Assembly: GCF_003049505.1 (NCBI RefSeq)
Contig: NZ_PYWN01000088.1
Span: 1-44,732, forward strand
Reading direction: 5' to 3'
Origin: Metasolibacillus meyeri
GTDB lineage: Bacteria; Bacillota; Bacilli; Bacillales_A; Planococcaceae
DNA: 44,732 nt
Positions 33,475 through 42,855 of this stretch are shown one piece after another. Below the pieces are notes generated by a model, which was not told the origin of the DNA, made no database searches, and was given only the letters and a program-made list of their open reading frames with translations. Numbering within the stretch: position 1 is the first letter of the stretch; each line of letters opens with the position of its first letter. A program made the position numbers and the translations under genes.

Positions 33475-33798
33475 ATGCAAGGAAAGAAAAGTAGACGATT
33501 GATTCTTTTTACAGTTTTAATGATTGTCATTATTTTTGCAAGTTTCATTATACCGAGAGAAACGAAACCTTCGGCAGATACTAGGGTCATTTTGGAGCAT
33601 ACGTTTAAAACATATATCGCTCCACAATGCTTTGAAGATGCGAATGCGACAAATTTTCTTGAAGAATCCACATTAGGAGAGGCGCAAAAACTAAGCTATG
33701 CATCTGACTCAGCCTGTACAGATGAGGCGTTAAAAAGTGAGAAAAACCCGTTTTTGATTAGCCTTCTTAAAGAAATAGGCGTGTTAGGCACGAAGTGA
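33475..33798 (+). CDS. Small membrane-anchored protein of unknown function
   Basis: This 107-residue protein has a basic head, one membrane segment (LILFTVLMIVIIFASFII) and an extracytoplasmic tail with two cysteines (AAPQCF-like at about residue 51 and DSACTDE at about 80). AAGGAGTGA precedes the ATG, four bases after the SCO1 stop, so the two are one operon. A role beside SCO1 in copper or oxidase assembly is possible but unproven; I do not recognise the family. Confidence 0.72.
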   Translation: MQGKKSRRLILFTVLMIVIIFASFIIPRETKPSADTRVILEHTFKTYIAPQCFEDANATNFLEESTLGEAQKLSYASDSACTDEALKSEKNPFLISLLKEIGVLGTK

Positions 33799-33826
33799 GT
33801 GAAGAGGGATTTAATAGAGTAATTGT

Positions 33827-33865
33827 GATAGCCCCATGCTCCTTAATAGGACGGGGCTATTTTTG
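33827..33865 (+). terminator. Terminator after the SCO1 operon
   Basis: ATAGCCCC and GGGGCTAT form the stem, followed by TTTTG. The loop is about 17 bases. Confidence 0.7.
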
Positions 33866-33915
33866 TTGAGTGCGTTTTTCCTGTACAATAGAGAAAACGG
33901 TTGTAGGAGAGCATG

Positions 33916-34752
33916 ATGAAACAATTATCAAAAAGAGAAGCAAGCATTTACTATGTAAAGCAGCATATGGCGTTATTTGCATGTCCACTTTGTCAGGCCA
34001 AGATGCAGTTAAATGATACGGGAACAATGAGCTGTAGTGAAAATCATTCATTTGATATGGCAAAGCAAGGCTATATGAATTTCATGACAAAGCCTGTTGC
34101 TACAATGTATAGCAAAGAATTATTTGAGGCACGGCAGGAAGTCATTGCAAGCGGTCTTTATGATCCTTTGCAACAGAAGATTGCTGAGTTATTAGTTGGT
34201 GAACAAATTATTTTAGATACAGGTTGTGGGGAGGGCTCGCATTTAGCCCGTATTTGTGCACAGATACCGAATGCGGTAGGTGTGGGCATTGATATTGCGA
34301 AAGAAGGAATTATCGCTGCGGCTAAATTTTATAGTGAGAAAATTTGGTGTGTTGGTGATTTAGCGAATAGCCCATTTCAATCAGCGAGCTTTACGACGAT
34401 TTTAAATATTTTATCACCGGCCAATTATGAGGAATTTAAGCGCTTGCTTCAACCAAATGGTAAAGTAATTAAAGTTGTGCCACAGGAAGGCTATTTAAAA
34501 GAGTTACGTGTGCAAGCATTTGCGGATTCAGAGAAGGAAAACTATTCTAATATCCAAACGGTAGAACGCTTTAAAGAAAGCTTTGCACATGTGAATGTTC
34601 ACCGGCTTACTTACACCATACCGCTAGCCACGGGACTTGTGTCAAAATTATTGCAAATGACACCGATGGGTTGGCATATTGAAAATAGCGAGGCAGTAGA
34701 GCTACCACAAATTACGATAGATGTAGATATTTTAATTGGGGAAGGGGAATAA
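33916..34752 (+). CDS. 23S rRNA (guanine-N1) methyltransferase, RlmA family
   Basis: This 278-residue SAM-dependent enzyme has an N-terminal zinc ribbon (CPLCQAKM...CSENHSFDMAKQGYMNF) typical of RlmA/TlrB, which methylate G745 or G748 in the peptide exit tunnel region. SAM motif I is ILDTGCGEGSHLA; motif IV-like NILSPANYEE follows. AGGAGA at 33905-33910 favours the second ATG (33916) over 33913. The next gene begins four bases after the stop. RlmA-type methylation can affect macrolide binding. Confidence 0.85.
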   Translation: MKQLSKREASIYYVKQHMALFACPLCQAKMQLNDTGTMSCSENHSFDMAKQGYMNFMTKPVATMYSKELFEARQEVIASGLYDPLQQKIAELLVGEQIILDTGCGEGSHLARICAQIPNAVGVGIDIAKEGIIAAAKFYSEKIWCVGDLANSPFQSASFTTILNILSPANYEEFKRLLQPNGKVIKVVPQEGYLKELRVQAFADSEKENYSNIQTVERFKESFAHVNVHRLTYTIPLATGLVSKLLQMTPMGWHIENSEAVELPQITIDVDILIGEGE

Positions 34753-34755
34753 ACG

Positions 34756-35637
34756 ATGGCGACAGTTTTAGTATTAGGTGGAACGCGATTTTTTGGACAG
34801 AAATTAGTAGAGCGACTATTAGCAGAGGGGTATCAAGTGACAATTGCGACACGAGGAAAGTCGGGCAATCCATTTGGCGGCAAAGTGGAGCATGTCGTGA
34901 TAGACCGCACAAATGCGAGCGATTTACAATCACTGATGGAAAACCGTACATTCGATATTGTCTATGACAATATTTGTTATTCGCCAAATGAAGCGAAGGT
35001 TTTTTGTGATGTGTTTAATGGAAAAATTGGTAAGCTTGTTTTTACGTCTACATTATCAACATATGAGATTGATGGTGCTATAAAAGTAGAGGAAGACTTT
35101 GATCCGCATAATTATGCGATTCGTATGGGGGATACGGCAGATTTTACGTACGGAGAAGGAAAGCGTCAGGCAGAGGCCGTGTTTTTCAAATATGCAGAGT
35201 TTCCTGTTGTAGCGGTGCGCTTCCCAATTGTGATGGGAACGGATGATTATACAGAGCGACTGCATTTTCATGTGAAGCGTGTAGCGCAGGAGAAGCCAAT
35301 TGGCTTTGTCAATATGGAGGCAGAAATGTCATTTATTCATGCGGATGAAGCAGCTCGTTTTTTATTATGGGCGGGGGAAACTGAGGTAGAGGGTCCATTT
35401 AATGCAACGGCAACGGGAGCAATTACATTGCGTACATTAATGGAGCTAGTAGAGAAGGCGACAGGCAAACGAGCAAAAATCGCTCTTTTAGGAGATGACG
35501 AAATACGTTCACCTTATGCGATTCCCGCATCATGGTATATGAAAAATGATAAAGCGACAGCGGCTGGTTTTCAGTTTTCACAGCTTGATAGCTGGCTAGA
35601 AAATTTAGTACAAGACATTGCAAAGCAGTACACATAA
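34756..35637 (+). CDS. NAD-dependent epimerase/dehydratase family (extended SDR)
   Basis: This 293-residue Rossmann-fold protein has the nucleotide site VLVLGGTRFFG and the active-site pair in YGEGKRQAE (YxxxK), with a serine in FTSTLSTYE. AVRFPIVMG and FIHADEAARFLLWAGE are typical of sugar-nucleotide or atypical SDR proteins. The substrate is not identifiable. It is probably co-transcribed with the methyltransferase. Confidence 0.82.
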   Translation: MATVLVLGGTRFFGQKLVERLLAEGYQVTIATRGKSGNPFGGKVEHVVIDRTNASDLQSLMENRTFDIVYDNICYSPNEAKVFCDVFNGKIGKLVFTSTLSTYEIDGAIKVEEDFDPHNYAIRMGDTADFTYGEGKRQAEAVFFKYAEFPVVAVRFPIVMGTDDYTERLHFHVKRVAQEKPIGFVNMEAEMSFIHADEAARFLLWAGETEVEGPFNATATGAITLRTLMELVEKATGKRAKIALLGDDEIRSPYAIPASWYMKNDKATAAGFQFSQLDSWLENLVQDIAKQYT

Positions 35638-35698
35638 TTGAAAGAATGCACCTTTTTGATTAAAATAAAAGTATTAAAACATAAGGTAGGGCAATGAT

Positions 35699-36289
35699 GT
35701 GTATAAATTAGCAGCGAATATTTGTAAGGTTACGTTAAAAATAAATGGCTCAAAGGCAAAGGTATATGGCGAGGAAAATTTACCAGAGGATGGCGGCTTT
35801 GTTATTGCTTGTACGCATACAGGCTATATTGACATTATTAATCTAGGCGTATCGATTTATCCACGTGAAATTCATTTTATGGCGAAAAAGCAGTTGTTTG
35901 AAATGAAGGGTCTTGGTTGGCTCATTAATCGATTAAATGCCTTTCCTGTTGACCGTGATAATCCTGGACCAAGCGTTATTAAAATTCCACGTCAGCTTAT
36001 TAAGGAAGGAAAAATCGTCGGTATTTTCCCAAGCGGTACACGCTCAACAGAAAGCAATGATTTGAAGCAAGGAGCGGTAACAATTGCACAGCTTTCAAAG
36101 ACACAAATCGTACCAGCTGCCTATGTTGGACCACGTAATGTGGGGGAAGTATTTAAGCGTCAAAAAGGTTATTTAATTTATGGGAAGCCATTTACAGTGG
36201 AAAGTGGCAAGGAAGCACGCGATGAAGCAACAAAGTTTTTAGAGCAGGAATTGCTACGTTTAACGGAAGAGCTACACGCAAAAATATAG
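35699..36289 (+). CDS. plsC: 1-acyl-sn-glycerol-3-phosphate acyltransferase
   Basis: This 196-residue acyltransferase makes phosphatidic acid from lysophosphatidate at the inner membrane face. The HX4D catalytic motif is in CTHTGYIDI, the substrate-site motif is FPSGTRS, and a third motif is VPAAYVGP. The start is GTG at 35699, with GGTAGGG upstream; an overlapping ATG two bases earlier is out of frame and stops at once. The phosphatase gene follows 16 bases later. Confidence 0.9.
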   Translation: MYKLAANICKVTLKINGSKAKVYGEENLPEDGGFVIACTHTGYIDIINLGVSIYPREIHFMAKKQLFEMKGLGWLINRLNAFPVDRDNPGPSVIKIPRQLIKEGKIVGIFPSGTRSTESNDLKQGAVTIAQLSKTQIVPAAYVGPRNVGEVFKRQKGYLIYGKPFTVESGKEARDEATKFLEQELLRLTEELHAKI

Positions 36290-36305
36290 GGTGGTGTTGA
36301 GCGAG

Positions 36306-36776
36306 ATGCGTATACTATTTGTATGCTTGGGCAATATTTGTAGATCTCCTATGGCTGAAGCTGTTATGCGCGATTTAATAGAAAAGCGCGGCTTAAGTGA
36401 GAAAATTACAGTGGATTCAGCAGGCACGAGTAGCTGGCATGTTGGTGAGCCACCACATAAAGGAACACAGGCGAAGCTAACGGAATATGGCATTGTCACA
36501 ACTGGTATGCAATGTCGTCAGTTAACAAGCAGTGATTTTACAGAATTTGATTATATTGTTGGGATGGATACAAGCAATGTAGATAACATTCGCGAAATGC
36601 TTAGACAGCCGGATGATACAAAAATTTTCCGTTTTCTAGATTTAACAGCGCATCAGAAAGATGTACCGGATCCATGGTATACAGGCGATTTCCAAGAAAC
36701 GTATGACCTTTGTTTAGAAGGCTGCGAGGCTCTGCTGGAGAAGGTTTTAGAGGATGAAAAAGCGCGTTCACGATAA
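36306..36776 (+). CDS. Low-molecular-weight protein-tyrosine phosphatase
   Basis: This 156-residue phosphatase has the P-loop VCLGNICRSP (C7, R13) and the general acid aspartate in VPDPWYTGDF (D122). It removes phosphate from phosphotyrosine (or phosphoarginine in YwlE-like members). The residue after the P-loop Gly-Asn is Ile, as in YfkJ/PtpA tyrosine phosphatases, whereas YwlE has Thr, so tyrosine specificity is more likely. The start 36306 is preferred over upstream GTG/TTG codons because it begins directly at the first strand. Confidence 0.9.
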   Translation: MRILFVCLGNICRSPMAEAVMRDLIEKRGLSEKITVDSAGTSSWHVGEPPHKGTQAKLTEYGIVTTGMQCRQLTSSDFTEFDYIVGMDTSNVDNIREMLRQPDDTKIFRFLDLTAHQKDVPDPWYTGDFQETYDLCLEGCEALLEKVLEDEKARSR

Positions 36777-36796
36777 GATTCGTGAGCGCGTTTTTT
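36757..36796 (+). terminator. Terminator overlapping the phosphatase stop
   Basis: AAAAAGCGCGTTCACGA and TCGTGAGCGCGTTTTTT arms surround a 6-base loop. The stop codon lies in the loop region. Confidence 0.85.
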
Positions 36797-36877
36797 CTAC
36801 CTTACTTTTATTAAAAAAGAGTATCTTACTTGTAAAACGGGTACGAATATATGTAAAGAAATATTGGAGGGACATCT

Positions 36878-37735
36878 ATGGATGTGAAAGGCAGACGTAA
36901 AAGCAGCAATGTAGAAGATCGTCGCGGCATGAGTGCTGGAAAAGTCGGTGGTGGCTTAGGTGGTATTGGAATTATTATTGTCATTATTTATACATTGCTG
37001 AGCGGAGGGGATGCAGGTGATGTACTCAATACGGTGACGAAAAGTATTACGCAAAACGGGCAAACGACAGAGGTATATACACCAAGTCGTGAAGAGGAAG
37101 AGCTGGCTGAATTTGTGTCGGTCGTACTGGCAGATACGGAAGATATTTGGACGCAAATTTTTAAAGACAACGGTATGACATATCAAAATCCAACACTTGT
37201 ACTCTTTACTGAAAGTGTTAGCTCAGGCTGTGGCTTGCAAAGTGCAGCTGTTGGACCGTTTTACTGTCCAGCAGATTATAAGCTATACATTGACTTAAGC
37301 TTTTATGGAGAATTGAAAGATCGCTTTAAAGCACCTGGTGATTTTGCGATGGCTTATGTTGTCGCACACGAGGTAGGGCATCACGTACAAACATTGTTAG
37401 GCACTTCGCAAAAGGTGCATGCATTAAATGGTAAAGTATCGCAAGCAGAGTATAACGAGCAGGTGAAGCGCTTTGAATTGCAAGCCGATTATTTAGCAGG
37501 TGTTTGGGCACATTACGTGCAAAGCAAAGGCTATTTAGAAGAAGGCGACTTTGAGGAGGCATTAACGGCTGCACATGCGATTGGTGATGATACATTGCAG
37601 ATGGAGGCACGTGGCTATGTTGTGCCAGAAAGCTTCACACATGGGACGAGCGAGCAGCGCATGCGATGGTTTACAAAGGGCTATAAGAGCGGCACATTGC
37701 AAGAAGGCGATACATTTAATTTACAAGATTTATAA
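36878..37735 (+). CDS. Neutral zinc metallopeptidase (KPN_02809/YpfJ family)
   Basis: This 285-residue protein has a basic N-terminus, one membrane segment (GGIGIIIVIIYTLL, about 28-43) and a zinc peptidase domain with HEVGHH (H164, E165, H168). A downstream acidic ligand lies in ELQADYLAGVWAHY. SGCGLQSAAVGPFYCPADYKLYID (residues 109-132) is the family signature. GGAGGG precedes the ATG. The substrate is unknown. Confidence 0.9.
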   Translation: MDVKGRRKSSNVEDRRGMSAGKVGGGLGGIGIIIVIIYTLLSGGDAGDVLNTVTKSITQNGQTTEVYTPSREEEELAEFVSVVLADTEDIWTQIFKDNGMTYQNPTLVLFTESVSSGCGLQSAAVGPFYCPADYKLYIDLSFYGELKDRFKAPGDFAMAYVVAHEVGHHVQTLLGTSQKVHALNGKVSQAEYNEQVKRFELQADYLAGVWAHYVQSKGYLEEGDFEEALTAAHAIGDDTLQMEARGYVVPESFTHGTSEQRMRWFTKGYKSGTLQEGDTFNLQDL

Positions 37736-37822
37736 TTTAATTTTTGAAGTTTTTTATGTATAATAGTTAAGTTAAAACATTATTTCATTGAATTTATATA
37801 TAATTGAAAGAGAGTGAACTCG

Positions 37823-38542
37823 ATGGGGCGTAAATGGAATAACATTAAAGATAAAAAAGCGGGGAAAGACGCAGCAAATAGCCGTATTTATGCGAAATTC
37901 GGTCGTGAAATTTATGTAGCAGCAAAATCTGGTGAGCCAAATCCAGAATCAAATCGTGCATTAAAAACGGTTTTAGAGCGTGCAAAAACATATTCTGTGC
38001 CAAAGCATATTATTGAAAAAGCAATTGAAAAAGCAAAAGGCGGCGGAGATGAGCAATTTGATGAGCTGCGCTATGAAGGCTTTGGGGTAGGCGGTACAAT
38101 GGTTATCGTTGATGCTTTAACAAACAATGTTAACCGTACTGCTTCTGAGGTGCGCGCAGCATTCGGCAAAAACGGTGGGAATATGGGTGTTAGCGGTTCT
38201 GCTGCACATATGTTCCAAAGCACAGCAGTGTTTGGCGTTGAAGGTAAAACAGAGGATGAGGTACTAGAAATTCTAATGGAAGCGGACTTAGATGCGCGTG
38301 ATATTATGGACGAAGAAGGTACAATTATCGTTTATACAGAACCAGATCAATTCCATACAACGCAAGAAGCATTTAAAGCAGCTGGTATTGAGGAATTTAC
38401 AGTAGCTGAGTTAACAATGCTACCAATGACAGAGGTAGAGTTAACAGGCGATGATTTAGTAAAATTTGAAAAAATGATTGATGCGCTAGAAGATTTAGAA
38501 GATGTTCAGCGTGTATATCATAATGCAGATTTAGGAGAATAG
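37823..38542 (+). CDS. yeeI: YebC/PmpR family protein YeeI
   Basis: This 239-residue protein is nearly identical in layout to B. subtilis YeeI (239 residues): it begins [17 protein letters not shown], with [20 protein letters not shown] and [19 protein letters not shown] after it. The family (TACO1-like) acts as DNA-binding regulators or as translation factors that ease ribosome stalling at proline runs. The start 37823 is preferred over a GTG at 37814. It stands alone with a terminator downstream. Confidence 0.93.
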   Translation: MGRKWNNIKDKKAGKDAANSRIYAKFGREIYVAAKSGEPNPESNRALKTVLERAKTYSVPKHIIEKAIEKAKGGGDEQFDELRYEGFGVGGTMVIVDALTNNVNRTASEVRAAFGKNGGNMGVSGSAAHMFQSTAVFGVEGKTEDEVLEILMEADLDARDIMDEEGTIIVYTEPDQFHTTQEAFKAAGIEEFTVAELTMLPMTEVELTGDDLVKFEKMIDALEDLEDVQRVYHNADLGE

Positions 38543-38633
38543 GTCGAGCTTCAGTTACATTCTTAGTAGCGTGCTAGTTGAAACTTGCTTGTCCTTACCA
38601 TATTAATTCGTAGTATTAATTAATAATACATTT

Positions 38634-38678
38634 TAAAGGGGCTGTAAAATGAAAAAATTTACAGTCTCTTTTTTTATA
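38634..38678 (+). terminator. Terminator after yeeI
   Basis: GGGGCTGTAAA pairs with TTTACAGTCTC (two G-T pairs), followed by a run of seven T. Confidence 0.75.
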
Positions 38679-38715
38679 TGGCAAAATTGTGAAAAAACAA
38701 GCTTAAAGATTTTAA

Positions 38716-38756
38716 CTATTGTGAATTTTGTCGAAGTAAGTCACAATATTTATAAC
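38716..38756 (+). promoter_or_regulatory. Promoter and dyad upstream of the first chemoreceptor
   Basis: TTGTCG (38728-38733) and TATAAC (38751-38756) are 17 bases apart. The perfect inverted arms TATTGTGA and TCACAATA flank the -35 box with a 16-base gap, ending at the -10 box. A repressor or activator could bind there. No sigma-D (TAAA-N15-GCCGATAA) site was found. Confidence 0.45.
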
Positions 38757-38784
38757 GATTGGAAATCGAGAAAGGAGACTACTT

Positions 38785-40539
38785 ATGCGACGAAAAGATA
38801 GATTAGCGAGCCGTATTGTAGCCATTACAATTGCAGTTTTTATAGTATTAATAGCAGCTAATGTTTTCATGACCGTTTATAGTACGGAAAAGTCCGTAAA
38901 AGCAACATTAGCAGAGCATAGTGTAACAGTAGCACAAAATATAGCTGAATATATGGATATTGAAGGCTATAAGCAGCTAGTAAATTCACCAGAAGAGAGT
39001 ACATTATACTGGGAATTACGTGAACAATTAAATGAGCTACGTGAGAAAAATGGCGTTATGTATGCTTATACTTTTGCCCCACCTACAAATGGTAAAGAAG
39101 GAAAGGCAGTTTTTTTAGTTGATGGTATGCCAGCAGATGACCATGAAAATGCAGCTGCTATCGGTGATGAATCAAGCGCTACCTCAAATGCCCATCTTGT
39201 ACAAGCATTAGAAGATGACTACTACTATACAGATATTATTGAAAGTGAGTACGGGCAGTTTATTTCAGGAACAATTCCGGTAAAGGATGCAAGTGGAGAG
39301 GCAGTTTTTTATTTAGGGATTGATATGGATGCAGACTATGTTGATATCATTAGTAGTTTAATCGCTAAGGAAGTTATCCCTATGATTATTATTATCTTTA
39401 GTGTAATTGCAATTTTAGGTTTAGCTATACTTTATTATTATATTAATAAATCTTTGCGCCCTTTAACATCGTTGAAGGAGTCAGCAACCTATTTAGCGGA
39501 AGGCGATATTAAAGGTGCCAATGAGGCAGTATCTAACATCGATATGACGAATGGCAATGAAATTTCCAGATTCGCAAAAGACTTTACAAATGCACTCCAA
39601 CAGCTTTCAGCAACATTTGAAACAATTCATGCAAAAACAAATAACCTAGAGCAGGCTGTTGAAGATATTAATTTGACAGCGCACCATGTAAGTGATTCGA
39701 ATAATACCATTGCTGCAAGTGTAACGCAAATTGCAGAAGGTAGTGGCAAACAACAAGTTAGCAATGATGAGGTCATGCAAGCGATGAGTGAAATGACAAT
39801 TGGTATTCAAAGATTAGCTGATTCAACAAGCGATATTGCCGAATCTTCGAACGATATGACAGAGTTAGTGGAAAAGAGTGCGTCAAACTCTAAACATGTT
39901 GTTCAGCAAATTCAAAACGTAGAAGCTTCAGTTATTAGAACATCTGAGCAAGTACGTGAAATGGGTGAACGATTCCATTCTATCGAAGAAATGGTTACTG
40001 TCATTACAAGCATTGCAGACCAAACCAATTTATTAGCATTAAACGCTGCGATTGAAGCGGCAAGAGCAGGTGAAGCAGGTAAAGGCTTTGCTGTAGTAGC
40101 TGATGAGGTGCGTAAGCTAGCAGAAATGTCGCGCACTTCAGCAGACGATATTCGCAACCATTTACAAAGCTTCTTAGAAATTGCGGAACGTGCATTAAGT
40201 GAAATGGCTGTAAGTACAGAGGATGTAAAAGAGGGTAGCTTAGCAGTAACAGCAATTGGTGAAAATCTAGAAAGCATTTTACAATCTGTTATACGAGTTA
40301 ATAATAATATTCAAGAAAACTCAGCAGTTATCGAGCAAATGTCAGCGAGCTCCGAGGAAATATTAGCATCCGCTGAAGACATGAGCCAATTGGCAATAAA
40401 CACAACAACTCAAACACAGGAAGTAGCAAAATCGATAGATATTCAAGTAGATATGGTTGAGAAGCTCAATGAAGTAGTCGAAAAGCTCGATGCTACGTCA
40501 AAAGACGTTGTGAATGAGATTGAGAAGTTTAAATTGTAA
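38785..40539 (+). CDS. Methyl-accepting chemotaxis protein 1
   Basis: This transmembrane chemoreceptor has 584 residues. TM1 is about 11-33 and an extracytoplasmic Cache/PDC-like sensor is about 34-194. TM2 ([23 protein letters not shown]) is about 195-218, followed by HAMP at about 220-275 ([18 protein letters not shown]). The signalling domain has the hairpin tip [38 protein letters not shown] (cited by its conserved residues at about 411-448). It signals through CheA/CheW. AAAGGAG precedes the ATG. The ligand is unknown. It is a single-gene unit. Confidence 0.92.
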   Translation: MRRKDRLASRIVAITIAVFIVLIAANVFMTVYSTEKSVKATLAEHSVTVAQNIAEYMDIEGYKQLVNSPEESTLYWELREQLNELREKNGVMYAYTFAPPTNGKEGKAVFLVDGMPADDHENAAAIGDESSATSNAHLVQALEDDYYYTDIIESEYGQFISGTIPVKDASGEAVFYLGIDMDADYVDIISSLIAKEVIPMIIIIFSVIAILGLAILYYYINKSLRPLTSLKESATYLAEGDIKGANEAVSNIDMTNGNEISRFAKDFTNALQQLSATFETIHAKTNNLEQAVEDINLTAHHVSDSNNTIAASVTQIAEGSGKQQVSNDEVMQAMSEMTIGIQRLADSTSDIAESSNDMTELVEKSASNSKHVVQQIQNVEASVIRTSEQVREMGERFHSIEEMVTVITSIADQTNLLALNAAIEAARAGEAGKGFAVVADEVRKLAEMSRTSADDIRNHLQSFLEIAERALSEMAVSTEDVKEGSLAVTAIGENLESILQSVIRVNNNIQENSAVIEQMSASSEEILASAEDMSQLAINTTTQTQEVAKSIDIQVDMVEKLNEVVEKLDATSKDVVNEIEKFKL

Positions 40540-40551
40540 GAGAGAGCTTTG

Positions 40552-40607
40552 AAAACAAGGGGCATGTCCGAAAAGGTATCAACTTTTCAGGCATGCCTCT
40601 GTTTTTG
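40552..40607 (+). terminator. Terminator after the first chemoreceptor gene
   Basis: AAAACAAGGGGCATG pairs with CATGCCTCTGTTTT, with an inner GAAAAG/CTTTTC stem, followed by T. Directly behind it begins the 21-bp repeat array. Confidence 0.85.
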
Positions 40608-40613
40608 AGTAAA

Positions 40614-40697
40614 TTTACTTGTCTTACGGGCGAAACTGAGCATTGGTTGGGCGAATTTTTTTGTCCACTGGGTAAATTGGTACTTTTGAACTGGTTA
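40614..40697 (+). repeat. 21-bp-period array, four units
   Basis: GGGCGAA at 40628 and 40649 and GGGTAAA at 40670 are exactly 21 bases apart, and a decayed fourth unit ends in CTGGTTA (40697). The first unit carries CTTACGGGCGAA, one base different from the reverse-complement core of the 10479 array. The fourth matches 69-89 at 18 of 21 positions. The array lies just behind a terminator. Confidence 0.7.
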
Positions 40698-40757
40698 ATA
40701 AAGAGATTCATGTTGTAAGATGAGGCACTTTTTTTTAGATAGTAAATACTTGCTGCT

Positions 40758-40787
40758 AAAAGCGCCTACTTTTAAGGCGTTTTTTTT
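40758..40787 (+). terminator. Second terminator-like hairpin before the second chemoreceptor
   Basis: AAAAGCGCC and GGCGTTTT pair with a short loop, followed by a further T run. It insulates the second chemoreceptor gene. No gene is visible between 40698 and 40896. Confidence 0.6.
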
Positions 40788-40896
40788 ATGAATTTCGCTG
40801 ATTTTCACTTATCATTAGGCTTTCTTCCCTACTGTGCCTATTTATGTAATAATATTAGTTATATATTTTTAGATTAAAGATGGGGGGATGATGACA

Positions 40897-42639
40897 ATGA
40901 CACGTTTTCTAAAATCTATACAGGGTAAATTGCTTGTGTTTTCATTTTTAATATTTTTTATACCCAGTCTCATCATTAGTGTTGTTAGTTATATGACAGC
41001 AAAGCAAGGGATGGATGAGCTAGGAGAAACGGTAATTAAAAATAGCGTAGAAACGGCTTTGCAATTAATTGAATCGACAAATTATGAAGTAGAGCAAGGG
41101 ATGCTAACGCTTGAAGAAGCAAAAGAGCGTATCAAAACGCAACTGATTGGCGCAATGGGTGCAGAGGGCAAGCGTTCACTAAAATACCCTGCAAATTTAG
41201 GGGAAAACGGCTATATTTATATTTTAGGTCATGATGGAACATTGCTTGGACATCCTACACGTGAAGGGGATAATTTATGGGAAAGTCAGGATAGTTCTGG
41301 AAGTTATTTTATTCGAGAAGTGAAAGAGCATGCATTAGCTGGTGGGGGTTTTACATATTATGATTTTGAGCTGCCAGGGCAAACTGCTGTAGCACCAAAA
41401 TTAATTTACTCAAAGCTAGATCCTCATTGGGACTGGATTGTTGCATCAGGTACATACATGCAAGATTTTAATTCACCTGTAAATGACTTAGTTAAAGTCA
41501 TTCTAGCAACGCTTATTGTTTCTGCTGTAGTAGGAGGGATTGTGTCGATTGTATTTTCACGCTATTTAGCAATTCCGCTAATACGTTTATCTAAGCGAGT
41601 GAGCCAAGTAGCAGATGGAAATTTAACAGTAACGATTGATCAACTTAATCGACAAGATGAAATCGGTACTTTGAATGAAGGTTTTAATAATATGGTGATT
41701 CAATTACAGGCACTTATCTCAAATATAGAGAAAACAATCACTGAAATTCAAACGACTTCTAGCAATTTATCGGCTGTTGCAGAGGAAACGACGGCTGTAG
41801 GCGAGACAATTGTGAAAGCGGTTGCGGAAGTGGCGAGCGGTGCGACGCAGCAAGCTTTAAACACGGAACAGACGAATCGATCAACAGCTGAATTTGCTAC
41901 TCAAATTGACGTATTACATGTAAAAAATGACATGATGCTAACAGCGTCTGTACAAATGTTTGATTCCAATGAACAAGGAATGGCAAATTTACAGCATTTA
42001 CAGCAAAGCTCTGAAGAATCGAACAAGCTTATGATACAAGTGCAAACGGTATTTAATAATTTAATGCAGAAAATGACTGAGATTGAAGGGATTGTAGGTA
42101 CAATTAATGAAATTTCTGATCAAACGAATTTATTAGCCTTGAATGCATCGATTGAAGCGGCACGTGCAGGTGAGCATGGAAAAGGTTTTGCAATTGTAGC
42201 GGAAGAAGTACGTAAATTAGCTGATCAAACGCAACAGGCAACAGGAGCAGTAAAAGAGACGCTGCGTGGAATTGGAGAAGAAACAAATTTAGTAACAAAT
42301 GAAATGGCGAAAGCGACAATAATTGTGCAAAAGCAACGTGACTCTGTTGTGACAACGCAAGGCTCGTTCGAGGCAATCGAAAAGTCTGTTGAACACATTA
42401 CGGCTACTATTCATGATATGTCGAGTAGCGTGAATAAGTTGAACACGTCTAAAAATGAGATGCTCATTTCAATGGAAGATATTGCGAATATTAGTGAGAA
42501 AAATGCAGCTGTGACAGAGGAGGTTACGGCATCTGTAGAGGAGCAACAACATACAATCGAACTTGTTACAAATTCTGCAAACGAGTTAATGAATGAGATT
42601 CATAGCTTACAAGAAGCAATTCGTAAATTTAATGTATAG
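40897..42639 (+). CDS. Methyl-accepting chemotaxis protein 2 (Cache-type)
   Basis: This chemoreceptor has 580 residues. TM1 is about 10-30. The extracellular single Cache domain contains [19 protein letters not shown], given here as residues about 104-122, and [14 protein letters not shown], typical of sCache_2 sensors of small organic ligands. TM2 is about 203-226, HAMP follows ([21 protein letters not shown]), then a signalling domain with [38 protein letters not shown] at its tip (conserved positions only). ATG codons lie at 40888, 40891 and 40897; GGGGGG at 40882-40887 favours 40897. It does not share a transcript with the first receptor. Confidence 0.92.
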   Translation: MTRFLKSIQGKLLVFSFLIFFIPSLIISVVSYMTAKQGMDELGETVIKNSVETALQLIESTNYEVEQGMLTLEEAKERIKTQLIGAMGAEGKRSLKYPANLGENGYIYILGHDGTLLGHPTREGDNLWESQDSSGSYFIREVKEHALAGGGFTYYDFELPGQTAVAPKLIYSKLDPHWDWIVASGTYMQDFNSPVNDLVKVILATLIVSAVVGGIVSIVFSRYLAIPLIRLSKRVSQVADGNLTVTIDQLNRQDEIGTLNEGFNNMVIQLQALISNIEKTITEIQTTSSNLSAVAEETTAVGETIVKAVAEVASGATQQALNTEQTNRSTAEFATQIDVLHVKNDMMLTASVQMFDSNEQGMANLQHLQQSSEESNKLMIQVQTVFNNLMQKMTEIEGIVGTINEISDQTNLLALNASIEAARAGEHGKGFAIVAEEVRKLADQTQQATGAVKETLRGIGEETNLVTNEMAKATIIVQKQRDSVVTTQGSFEAIEKSVEHITATIHDMSSSVNKLNTSKNEMLISMEDIANISEKNAAVTEEVTASVEEQQHTIELVTNSANELMNEIHSLQEAIRKFNV

Positions 42640-42855
42640 GTGTCAGGCACACAAATAATTCTGACAATTGACTATAATTCTACTAAATGTCCTTCAGAAT
42701 AGTTGCAAAATAATGAATAGTAGTAAATAATTAAAAGCGAATTGAATGATTTTGATTGGGCAAATGCTAGAAAGGAACGGCATGCTAGGAAATCAACATA
42801 AGACCTTTAGCTAAAGGCGTCATTGATTCAAACACAATTTAAAGGTGGGGACATC

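Noticed and set aside
38680-38784. Sigma-D flagellar promoter before the chemoreceptor.
   Set aside because: No GCCGATAA-like -10 element at the right distance from TAAA; a sigma-A pair fits better.
42640-42660. GTGTCAGGCACAC motif after the second chemoreceptor gene as a regulatory site.
   Set aside because: It is a short imperfect palindrome seen only once here, with no promoter context; similar words are common in Bacillus intergenic DNA.
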